Positions 1-5,860 of a stretch of 14,583 nucleotides of DNA are shown here, piece by piece. A model generated the notes under the pieces. The model ran no database searches, had not been told where the DNA came from, and saw only the letters and a program-made list of their open reading frames with translations. The stretch spans positions 1 through 14,583 of the forward strand of contig JBHPGW010000063.1 of assembly GCA_042569785.1 (NCBI GenBank), written 5' to 3'. How positions within the stretch are numbered: the stretch's first letter is position 1; each line of letters opens with the position of its first letter. The translations under genes were made by a program, and so were the position numbers. Origin of the DNA: JBHPGW01 sp042569785. Its GTDB lineage: Bacteria > Planctomycetota > Phycisphaerae > Sedimentisphaerales > Anaerobacaceae.

Positions 1-108
1 AATTTTTGCGCGCTTTTGCAACTTTTCACACTTTTACCTGCGCAAATGATTGAAATAATCCCCATTTTTAGCCTGATAATAAGCATTAGCCTATTTTAAC
101 ATATCAAA

Positions 109-178
109 AATCAGTAAAAATCCGTGTCAATCCGCGATTAATTCTGGAACACCTAAGTCGTTAATCTGTGAAATCAGT
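109..178. repeat. degenerate ~10-bp intergenic repeats
   Basis: Imperfect units recur here: ATCAGT near 110, ATCCGTGTCA at about 120, ATCCGCGATTA at about 130, ATCTGTGAA at about 164 and ATCAGT at about 173. They look like the short AT-rich repeats seen between genes in some planctomycete genomes. No reading frame or stable hairpin goes with them. Function unknown. Confidence 0.4.
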
Positions 179-195
179 ACTTACCTTTTTTGTTT

Positions 196-237
196 TTCCA
201 AATCGTAAATCGTAAATTGAAAATCGTAAATTACAAA
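196..237. repeat. heptanucleotide tandem repeat, six units
   Basis: Six consecutive 7-bp units run without gaps: TTCCAAA, TCGTAAA, TCGTAAA, TTGAAAA, TCGTAAA, TTACAAA. Each begins with T and ends with AA. The array stops 6 bp before the candidate -35 box of yebC. It resembles short tandemly repeated heptamers known from other bacteria. Its role here is unknown. Confidence 0.7.
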
Positions 238-243
238 TGGGTA

Positions 244-271
244 TTGCTTTTTGGGGGCAAAGGGTTATAAT
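244..271 (+). promoter_or_regulatory. candidate sigma70 promoter of yebC
   Basis: A TTGCTT element at 244-249 lies 16 bp from a perfect TATAAT at 266-271. Transcription would start near 278, giving a leader of about 29 nt before the yebC ATG. The leader ends with an AGGAG ribosome binding site at 297-301, spaced 5 nt from the start codon. Confidence 0.6.
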
Positions 272-306
272 TTGGTGTCTTATTATACTTTCGCGCAGGA
301 GTAATT

Positions 307-1056
307 ATGTCGGGTCATTCGCATTGGGCAGGAATAAAGCATAAAAAGGCGGCTAACGACGCTAAAAGGGGCAAAATCTGGAGTAAGCTGGCTCGTGTTT
401 TGATAGTGGCGGCTAAGAGCGGAGGCGGCGATCCGGATCAGAATCTTACGCTGCGATACGCAATCGATAAAGCAAAAGCGGCGAATATGCCGAAAGACAC
501 CATTGAAAAAGCGATTAAAAAAGGTACCGGCGAGCTGGGCGGGCAGAATTTTGAAGAAGTGCTATACGAAGGTTACGGTACCGGCGGGATAGCTATTATG
601 GTCGAAGCGCTGACAGACAACCGCAACCGAACGGCCCCGGATATTAAGCGTATATTCGAAAAGCACGGCGGGTCCTTAGGCAACAGCGGATGCGTTAACT
701 GGATGTTCAGTAAAAAAGGGCTTATTACCGTTAGCGCAGAGACTATCAATGAAGACGATCTGATGGAGATCGCGCTTGGGGCCGGCGCTGACGATATGCA
801 GGAGTTTGGGGATGTTTTTGAAATAACCTGCGATCCGACTGCTTACGAGGCTTTGAAAAAGGCTTTGGAAGAAAAGGAAATAGCAACCGAGGTTGCCGAA
901 ATTTCGATGGTACCGCAAAATACCATCGCGGTGACTGACGCGGTAACGGCGAAGAAAGTAATTTCGCTTATGGAAAGTTTCGAAGATAACGACGATGTTC
1001 AAAACGTCTATGCGAACTTCGATATATCGCAGGAGTTGATGGCAGAGCTTTCTTAA
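307..1056 (+). CDS. yebC: YebC/PmpR family protein
   Basis: This is a full-length YebC family protein of 249 residues, the usual length. The N-terminus (MSGHSHWAGIKHKKAANDAK) carries the hallmark of the family, followed by the conserved NRNRTAPDIK stretch near residue 106 and LGNSGCVNWMF near 124. The ATG is preceded by AGGAG at a 5-nt spacing. Members were long annotated as transcriptional regulators; more recent work assigns some of them a role in helping ribosomes through proline-rich stretches. It acts in the cytoplasm. A tRNA-Arg gene lies 30 bp downstream with one terminator after it, so the two may share a transcript. Nothing looks truncated. Which activity this copy has cannot be told from sequence. 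Confidence 0.96.
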   Translation: MSGHSHWAGIKHKKAANDAKRGKIWSKLARVLIVAAKSGGGDPDQNLTLRYAIDKAKAANMPKDTIEKAIKKGTGELGGQNFEEVLYEGYGTGGIAIMVEALTDNRNRTAPDIKRIFEKHGGSLGNSGCVNWMFSKKGLITVSAETINEDDLMEIALGAGADDMQEFGDVFEITCDPTAYEALKKALEEKEIATEVAEISMVPQNTIAVTDAVTAKKVISLMESFEDNDDVQNVYANFDISQELMAELS

Positions 1057-1086
1057 TTGAACAGTTAAATAATATCAGGATTTCAG

Positions 1087-1160
1087 GCGCCCGTAGCTCA
1101 ATTGGATAGAGTCGCGGACTTCGAATCCGAAGGTTGGAGGTTCGAGTCCTCCCGGGCGTG
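1087..1160 (+). tRNA. tRNA-Arg (anticodon TCG)
   Basis: The 74-nt sequence folds as a complete cloverleaf: acceptor GCGCCCG with CGGGCGT (G-U closing pair), D arm GCTC with GAGT, anticodon loop CTTCGAA with TCG at 1121-1123, and T arm GGAGG-TTCGAGT-CCTCC. Known arginine identity elements are present: A20, C35 and discriminator G73. CCA is not encoded. Two oddities are visible: a C at position 26, where a purine is usual, and a G27-A43 mismatch at the top of the anticodon stem. The gene sits 30 bp after yebC and is followed by an intrinsic terminator. It should read CGA and possibly other CGN codons. Confidence 0.96.
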
Positions 1161-1174
1161 TTACTTAACTCTGA

Positions 1175-1207
1175 GGCTGGCAAGCTCTTATGCTTGGCGG
1201 CCTTTTT
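1175..1207 (+). terminator. intrinsic terminator after tRNA-Arg
   Basis: An 11-bp stem (1175-1185 with 1192-1202) contains one G-G mismatch and one U-G wobble, has a 6-nt loop and is followed by TTTTT at 1203-1207. It sits 14 nt after the tRNA. It separates this transcript from the convergent NadE-like gene that ends at 1218. Confidence 0.75.
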
Positions 1208-1217
1208 GCGTGTCTCG

Positions 1218-2207
1218 CTAAAATGGGGCGGACTTGGTAAGCCAGGATTTTGAGTAAAGTCTTAATCCCGCTTTTATTGTTCCGCCTACCGGTGGTCGAT
1301 GGTGTTTCGATCTTCTTTTCCATTTGGAAAGCTGATTCATCATTTGGACGTTTTTTATCTGCTGAATTGTTTGGCCCTGCTGAATTATTTGATTGTCATC
1401 GAGGTGCCGGTTCAGTCCGTCGAGTATGATGTCGAGATCGTCGTAGCTGATGCCAATTACAAATTCATCTGTAATGCCCTTGATCATGTCAGACGAAGGG
1501 TTTTGGTCGGATATGGCGGCAGGTAATTTCAGGAATTGAGCAAGCTGTCGAATTTGAGTTTTATACAACCGCCCTAACGGTGAATAAGGCATGTCACTGA
1601 TACCATCCTTGACGAACCAGCCGATAAAGAAATCGGATCGATTGGTTGTGCCAAGAACGATCATATTGTGCTCTTTCGCTAACTTTTGCAAAAACTCTCT
1701 TCGGTAAATGTTCGTGGTATTACATGCAGATGCAAGATGACGAATATATGCAGGATATAAATCGCTACCGGAAGAGTCCTGAAGCTGGAGAGTTGAAATA
1801 AATGGGCTTTGGTGGTAGACGAGGGTATATGCCTTGGCTAAAATCCGATTTATTAAACCGGAGTAAGCAGTTATCTTCATGATCAGCGGCTTGTAGACGA
1901 GTTTTCTGCGCATTACCGGTTCAATGTCGAAGATTTTCAAATTCAAGCTGAACCTATGTGCCCAAAGCAAAGCTTTTTGCATAGACTTTGCAGGGCTGTG
2001 CCTGTCGTAAAGATAATAGACCTCGACAGCTTTTTTGCCCAAAGCATGTATCGCAAGTGTAGCGAGAACAGCGGAATCCACCGAGCCATTAAGAGCAATA
2101 ACGACTCCTTTAGCAGACTCATCGGTGACGATCTTTTTTATATATTTTGTAATACTCTCGGCAGCGCGTCTTGTGTCTATTGCCAAAAGTGGATTGGGCA
2201 ACAACAT
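1218..2207 (-). CDS. divergent NAD synthetase-like protein (NadE superfamily)
   Basis: The 329-residue protein matches ammonia-dependent NAD synthetase, which adenylates and amidates deamido-NAD. No nitrilase (glutaminase) domain is attached. The best landmarks are a PP-loop-like segment NGSVDSA (residues 40-46), GTTNRSDFFIGWFVKDG (186-202), LYKTQIRQLAQFL (214-226) and KGITDEFVIGISYDDLD (243-259). It departs from the family in important places: the PP-loop SGGxDS is NGSVDS, and the usual TKxGDG is VKDGIS. The chain is also longer than the typical 250-275 residues, with extra sequence at about 100-150 and at the C-terminus. The ATG has AAGGAA upstream, only 9 bp after the CBS gene stop, so the two are probably co-transcribed. 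It could be a degenerate NadE or a family member with another adenylating role. Confidence 0.8.
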   Translation of the reverse strand: MLLPNPLLAIDTRRAAESITKYIKKIVTDESAKGVVIALNGSVDSAVLATLAIHALGKKAVEVYYLYDRHSPAKSMQKALLWAHRFSLNLKIFDIEPVMRRKLVYKPLIMKITAYSGLINRILAKAYTLVYHQSPFISTLQLQDSSGSDLYPAYIRHLASACNTTNIYRREFLQKLAKEHNMIVLGTTNRSDFFIGWFVKDGISDMPYSPLGRLYKTQIRQLAQFLKLPAAISDQNPSSDMIKGITDEFVIGISYDDLDIILDGLNRHLDDNQIIQQGQTIQQIKNVQMMNQLSKWKRRSKHHRPPVGGTIKAGLRLYSKSWLTKSAPF

Positions 2208-2216
2208 CTTATTTCC

Positions 2217-2648
2217 TTATCGGTGTGGGCAGGCCGGCTCAGAGATCTTCTCTATAATTTCATACGTAAGATGCTCATCGTGACTTTTGACCGCAATATC
2301 ACATAAGGATACAAAGCCTACAGGTTCATAATCACTGTTTAGAACTAATAGCCTGTGTACGGATTTTTCCTCCATTATTTTGGCGGCATCTAAAATATCA
2401 TCGTCGTCAAAACAGTAGAAAACCTGTGGTGTCATAATCTGACTTACCAGCGTGCTTGAAGGAGAGAGATTTTTGGCAGTTGATCTGACAGTAATGTCGC
2501 GATCGGTAACCATGCCAATGAGTTCTTCACCTTCCCATACCGGCAAAGCACCCACTTCAAGCGCACACATTTTTTCAGCAGCTGTTACGACACTATCTTC
2601 TGAACTGATTGTCTCGGCGTTGTTAGTCATAATTTCATTAACTTTCAT
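2217..2648 (-). CDS. two-CBS-domain protein
   Basis: This 143-residue protein is almost entirely a pair of CBS domains, at about 7-60 (ending GMVTDRDI) and 72-125 (ending GFVSLCDIA). A Bateman pair of this kind normally binds adenine nucleotides such as AMP, ATP or NAD and acts as an energy sensor. There is no attached enzyme domain and no membrane segment, so it probably works through a partner. The C-terminus ends ACPHR with a single late cysteine. The start has a strong AAGGGGG ribosome binding site. It is the first gene of a likely two-gene unit with the NadE-like gene 9 bp downstream and lies 91 bp after the glycosyltransferase, from which hairpins separate it. Confidence 0.9.
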   Translation of the reverse strand: MKVNEIMTNNAETISSEDSVVTAAEKMCALEVGALPVWEGEELIGMVTDRDITVRSTAKNLSPSSTLVSQIMTPQVFYCFDDDDILDAAKIMEEKSVHRLLVLNSDYEPVGFVSLCDIAVKSHDEHLTYEIIEKISEPACPHR

Positions 2649-2695
2649 AATTGACCCCCTTTTAAAAATGTTGTTACTAACTTAAAATATTTTAG

Positions 2696-2732
2696 CCGCT
2701 TTGCAGCGGGAACCCCCAAGCAGGCTTGGGGG
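2696..2732 (-). terminator. tandem hairpins between glycosyltransferase and CBS gene
   Basis: Two inverted repeats lie in series: CCCCCAAGC (2713-2721) with GCTTGGGGG (2724-2732), a perfect 9-bp stem, and CCGCT (2696-2700) with AGCGG (2705-2709). In the minus direction they follow the glycosyltransferase stop within 8 nt. There is no clean T-run directly behind the first stem; only CTAAAATATTTT follows the second. They may terminate or partly uncouple transcription, protect the 3' end, or be a mobile palindromic repeat. Confidence 0.5.
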
Positions 2733-2739
2733 CTAAACG

Positions 2740-3981
2740 TTATGCGGACTGATATATATTGTCGGTGTTGTAGAGAATCGTTTTTTGGTTTTGCAAAGCA
2801 CTTTTTAGTCTCAATGTCGCAGGTATTTTAGCTAAACCGGCCTGGAAAAGTTTCCAGTAGTGATGTCCGATCCTCGGCCATGTCATTGTTCGTCCGTATT
2901 TGTATGCCCTGCTTCTCATTTTTGTAAACAGCAGATCATTCTGAATTATTTCTATAATTGATTTGGCCAGGGCCTGTGAGTCTCCAAAACCAACAAGTCT
3001 GCCTCGATCGTTTGCGAGCAGTTCCTGCGCGGCCCAATATGGTGTTGAAACTACGGCTTTCCCCGCGCCAACGGCAAAAGCCAGAGTTCCGCTTGTCAAC
3101 TGCTCTTCGTGCAGGTATGGTGTAACATAGATATCGGCAGCGGTGAGAAATCTGAATAGTTCAGAGTCTTCAACAAAACGGTCGCGAAAGAGAACGTTTT
3201 TCTGGAGGTTGAGTTGGTCAACTAATTTTTTAAGCTTATTTTTGTATGATGGTCCTTCAGATCTGAGCACTTCAGGATGTGTCGTTCCCAGTACAACATA
3301 TAAAATGGTGGGGTCGGTTTTTATTATTTTCGGTAAGGCACGTATCATGACTTCTATGCCCTTGTTCCTGCTGAGCAGTCCGAAAGTAAGGATGGTTTTT
3401 CGGCCATTTAAACCCAGTCTTCTTTTTGAGTGGTTTCCGTCTGAGAATGGGATATCTGGAATTCCGTGCGGGATCAGCTTTATCCTTGTTTCCGATACGC
3501 CGTAAACGTTACGTAGTATTTTTATGCCTCGAGTGTTCATTACTATGATCTGCTGTGACGCCTTGCAGAGCTCGACCAAGGACTTGTAATATTCGGAGGC
3601 AGGGTTTTCAAGTATTGTGTGCAGTGTTGTGATGATCGGTTTCTTAACTCTTTTGAGCAAAATGTTAAGATAGTCGCCGGCACTCCCTCCGAAGAGCCCG
3701 AACTCGTGTTGAATCGAGACGAGGTCAATATCGCTGGAGTTAATGTATTGGGCGGCACGGATGTAATCGAGTTTGATATTTTTTCTTATGCTAAGTTTGA
3801 CAGGCTTTTGGTATTTTAGCGGAACTTCCGGCTGCATAGCAATAACGGTCGGTTCAAAGTCGCTTCCTGCGGCGAGTCTGACATTACTAATTAAATCCGA
3901 AGAAAAAGTGGCGATCCCACAATTTCTTGGGATAAAAGAACAGATAAAAGCAATATTAGTCCTTTTGTTAATTGCGATCAT
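2740..3981 (-). CDS. GT4-like glycosyltransferase (group 1 family)
   Basis: The protein (413 residues from the chosen start) has the two-lobed pattern of GT-B retaining glycosyltransferases. Visible motifs are RNCGIATFSSDL (residues 19-30), QHEFGLFGGS (91-100), TLHT (119-122), HGIP (172-175), FGLLSRNKGIE (200-210, donor-site loop) and HEEQLTSGTLAFAVGAGKAV (291-310) leading to STPYWAAQELL. It would transfer a nucleotide-activated sugar at the cytoplasmic face; the sugar and acceptor cannot be read. An ATG 23 codons upstream is open, but the one used here has GGGAGG 8-9 nt before it and avoids overlapping the preceding receiver gene. It is the third gene after two stand-alone receivers, suggesting signal-controlled envelope or exopolysaccharide synthesis. 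Confidence 0.88.
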   Translation of the reverse strand: MIAINKRTNIAFICSFIPRNCGIATFSSDLISNVRLAAGSDFEPTVIAMQPEVPLKYQKPVKLSIRKNIKLDYIRAAQYINSSDIDLVSIQHEFGLFGGSAGDYLNILLKRVKKPIITTLHTILENPASEYYKSLVELCKASQQIIVMNTRGIKILRNVYGVSETRIKLIPHGIPDIPFSDGNHSKRRLGLNGRKTILTFGLLSRNKGIEVMIRALPKIIKTDPTILYVVLGTTHPEVLRSEGPSYKNKLKKLVDQLNLQKNVLFRDRFVEDSELFRFLTAADIYVTPYLHEEQLTSGTLAFAVGAGKAVVSTPYWAAQELLANDRGRLVGFGDSQALAKSIIEIIQNDLLFTKMRSRAYKYGRTMTWPRIGHHYWKLFQAGLAKIPATLRLKSALQNQKTILYNTDNIYQSA

Positions 3982-3997
3982 ATTCAAAATCCTCCCT

Positions 3998-4014
3998 AAT
4001 GAAATTATTTCATT
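3998..4014. repeat. 17-bp perfect palindrome at receiver stop codon
   Basis: AATGAAAT (3998-4005), one central base and ATTTCATT (4007-4014) form an exact inverted repeat. It contains the stop codon of the degenerate receiver gene and ends 1 nt before the GGGAGG ribosome binding site of the glycosyltransferase (3991-3996). It may control access to that site or be a protein binding site. Confidence 0.55.
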
Positions 4015-4471
4015 GTTTAGTAGGTTGTCCGACTTTTTCAATTTCAACAAAGACGGTAAAACCTAAGATTTTGCTTTTTAATAACGACTGGACATATCTT
4101 AGAACCTTTATGATCTGGTCATTTACCTGGTAGTTTGGAATTTGCCCTTTTTCGTTCAGCAACATGCCTCGCATAGAAAGTATAAGTACCGGCAGATCGG
4201 GATGAGCTAATTTTATTTTCTCAAGTTTGTCATTTTTAGCAGCCGGCGACAGTACTTCAACTATCGCGAAATCGACCTGTTTTTTTTCGACAGCATCAAG
4301 AGCTTCAGCTATGTTCTCAGACTCAAGACGAACAACAAGGTCAGCTTGCTCGTTTATGATCTGCGCTAAGCCCATGCATTTTGTAGGTTGGTCGTCAACA
4401 ATTAAAATCCCGGTTTTTTCCAAGGGCCTGGTTTTATCAGAATCCAAATTTTTTAAACTTAGATGCAGCAT
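4010..4471 (-). CDS. degenerate stand-alone receiver (pseudo-receiver)
   Basis: A 153-residue receiver-like protein with no output domain. The acidic pair D26-D27 (ILIVDDQP) is kept, but the phospho-acceptor position is Glu72 (FAIVEV, where the paralogues have AIIDIS and AIVDIS). The switch residue is Ser99 (LILSM). The conserved lysine region, ITK or IMK in the paralogues, is lost in a rewritten stretch of about residues 100-120. The C-terminal 25 residues fit neither an HTH nor a normal receiver helix. It is clearly paralogous to the two receivers upstream. The start is 2 nt after the stop of the preceding receiver with no clear ribosome binding site, so translation is probably coupled. The Glu may mimic phosphorylation, or the protein may be a non-switching partner. 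Confidence 0.85.
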   Translation of the reverse strand: MLHLSLKNLDSDKTRPLEKTGILIVDDQPTKCMGLAQIINEQADLVVRLESENIAEALDAVEKKQVDFAIVEVLSPAAKNDKLEKIKLAHPDLPVLILSMRGMLLNEKGQIPNYQVNDQIIKVLRYVQSLLKSKILGFTVFVEIEKVGQPTKQ

Positions 4472-4473
4472 TG

Positions 4474-4926
4474 TCAGTAATTATTCTGGTGAAGCTTTTG
4501 AGTCATACTTTCGCTAATGTATTCTTTTCCACAAAGGATCAATCTGATGGCGGTTATAATAGTTTCAGCAGCTTCGTGCTTAGTAATAAATCCTTCGGCA
4601 CCTGCGTGGAAGGCGTCTTTCGCATAGTGAGTTTCATCGTGCATTGTAAGTATCAGGACAGGCAAATGTGGATATTTTGCTTTAATCTTTTCTGTGAGAT
4701 GAAGCCCATTTTCTCCTTCCAGTGAAATGTCGATAATAGCTAAATCGACCTGCATAGACTCGATAGCCTCCATGGCCTGGTCAGCGTTTTCAGTACCAGC
4801 ACAAACAATAATATCCGGTTCCTGATTTATAAGCATAGTTAGCCCATCTCGTACAATTGGATGATCGTCAACAATCAAAACATTTGTTTTCCTGTCACTG
4901 TCAGGTTGTCTGTTTTCCTGCTTCAT
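4474..4926 (-). CDS. stand-alone receiver protein, NarL type without HTH
   Basis: This 150-residue protein is an intact CheY-like receiver: D20-D21 (LIVDDHPIVRDGL), phospho-acceptor D66 (LAIIDISLEGENG), Thr94 (LILTMHDE) and Lys116 (GFITKHE). It resembles the receiver of the NarL-type regulator at 5169-5858 throughout, including the trailing ISESMTQKL segment that normally leads into the HTH, but stops there. It therefore cannot bind DNA as NarL does; it may be a phosphate sink or act through protein contacts. ATG at 4926 is chosen because GAGGG lies 8 nt upstream; a TTG two codons earlier is too close to it. It begins a likely unit with the pseudo-receiver (2-nt gap) and the glycosyltransferase. 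A 242-bp gap with operator-like repeats precedes it. Confidence 0.92.
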   Translation of the reverse strand: MKQENRQPDSDRKTNVLIVDDHPIVRDGLTMLINQEPDIIVCAGTENADQAMEAIESMQVDLAIIDISLEGENGLHLTEKIKAKYPHLPVLILTMHDETHYAKDAFHAGAEGFITKHEAAETIITAIRLILCGKEYISESMTQKLHQNNY

Positions 4927-5100
4927 GAGCAATACCCTCTTCCATTAAATGATCAAATATATAAATCGGTCCAGCTATAAATTTCGCATCGAACTTTGCT
5001 GCAAAACACTTTGTTATCAATTAAAGATCATTATCGAGATAACGATGGGGTCTGTAAATCAGGGTAATGTCTGTTTTTGGTATCGGCTGAAACCGTCGTG

Positions 5101-5168
5101 ACTTGTACGGTATAATCCCTTAGCGCATAAGTTGTACCCGTTTTGATTAATACTATTGCCGTACAAGT
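5101..5168. promoter_or_regulatory. operator-like inverted repeat with third GTAC site
   Basis: ACTTGTACGG (5101-5110) and CCGTACAAGT (5159-5168) are exact inverted copies 48 bp apart. A related site AGTTGTACCC lies between them at 5130-5139. The right arm abuts the response regulator stop codon. In the minus direction a TTATAC element (about 5110-5115) sits between the middle and left sites and could be a -10 box for the receiver-receiver-glycosyltransferase unit, with a poor -35 (GGTACA). Possible binding site for the adjacent NarL-type regulator. A long-loop stem is the alternative. Confidence 0.5.
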
Positions 5169-5858
5169 TCAGTATCCTCCGTTGTTATTGACCCATTGAA
5201 TGGCATACTGCAGCAATTTTGCGGCACCTTCGAGTCCTAATTTTTCTTTTATATGTGAACGATAGGTTTCGATCGTTTTAATACTTAGAAATAGTTTATC
5301 AGCGATCTGTCGAGTTCCATATCCCTGTCCGATCAAAAGCAGCACTTCCAATTCCCTATCGCTAAGACAGTCAATCGGGGATTCGACCATATCGCTCCTT
5401 CCGTTGACGAGCTTTTTCATCATTTTTTCAGATACTTTACTACTGACATATAACTGGTCATTGAGTACCTTGCGAATGGCATCGATCATACTTTCAGTAT
5501 TCTCGCCCTTCATGATATAGCCCTTTGCACCTGCCCTTAGAGCCCGCTCGGCATATAAAGCCTCTTCGTGCATAGATACTGTTAGAACCGGCAAGTTTGG
5601 GAAACACACTTTTAAGTCCTTTATGAGTTCGAGTCCACTTGTTTGCTTTAGCGAGATGTCAACAATAGCCATATCAGGTTTTTGCGTTTTTATCGCTTCC
5701 ATCGCCTGCAAAGCATCCTCGGCCTGGGCACATGTAACAAGGTCGCTTTCATTGTCAATAATTTCGGCAAGCCCCTGCCTGACAATAGGATGATCATCAA
5801 CAATAGCGATCCTTGCTCTGTTATCATCAGATTTTCGCTGTCTTTTCCTGTAAGCCAT
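5169..5858 (-). CDS. NarL/FixJ-type response regulator (receiver + LuxR HTH)
   Basis: A complete two-domain regulator of 229 residues. The receiver (about 15-140) has D21-D22, phospho-acceptor D67 (AIVDISL), Ser95 and Lys117 (GYIMKGE). The LuxR-type HTH (about 162-222) carries LSDRELEVLLLIGQGYGTRQ and the recognition region LSIKTIETYRSHIKEKLGL. Phosphorylation normally promotes dimerisation and DNA binding in this family. ATG 5858 is favoured over an upstream ATG because GAGGGAG lies 5 nt before it. That site is inside the last codons of the histidine kinase, whose stop is 2 nt upstream, so kinase and regulator are translationally coupled and almost certainly a cognate pair. The inverted repeat directly after its stop codon is a candidate target. 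Confidence 0.95.
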   Translation of the reverse strand: MAYRKRQRKSDDNRARIAIVDDHPIVRQGLAEIIDNESDLVTCAQAEDALQAMEAIKTQKPDMAIVDISLKQTSGLELIKDLKVCFPNLPVLTVSMHEEALYAERALRAGAKGYIMKGENTESMIDAIRKVLNDQLYVSSKVSEKMMKKLVNGRSDMVESPIDCLSDRELEVLLLIGQGYGTRQIADKLFLSIKTIETYRSHIKEKLGLEGAAKLLQYAIQWVNNNGGY

Positions 5859-5860
5859 GA

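Noticed and set aside
968..1183. Minus-strand open frame of 71 codons running through the tRNA and the yebC 3' end
   Set aside because: Its product reads GRTRTSNLRIRSPRLYPIE, the well-known spurious translation of the antisense strand of a tRNA-Arg gene; it has no ribosome binding site.
1956..2306. Plus-strand open frame of 116 codons across the NadE-like/CBS junction
   Set aside because: It is antisense to two well-supported genes, lacks a ribosome binding site and resembles no family.
3143..3505. Plus-strand open frame of 120 codons inside the glycosyltransferase
   Set aside because: Antisense to a gene with clear GT4 motifs; low-complexity Ser-rich product and no start signal.
3982..4050. 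Upstream in-frame extension of the glycosyltransferase (23 more residues)
   Set aside because: It would overlap the preceding receiver gene by 41 bp and has no ribosome binding site, whereas the internal ATG has GGGAGG at good spacing.
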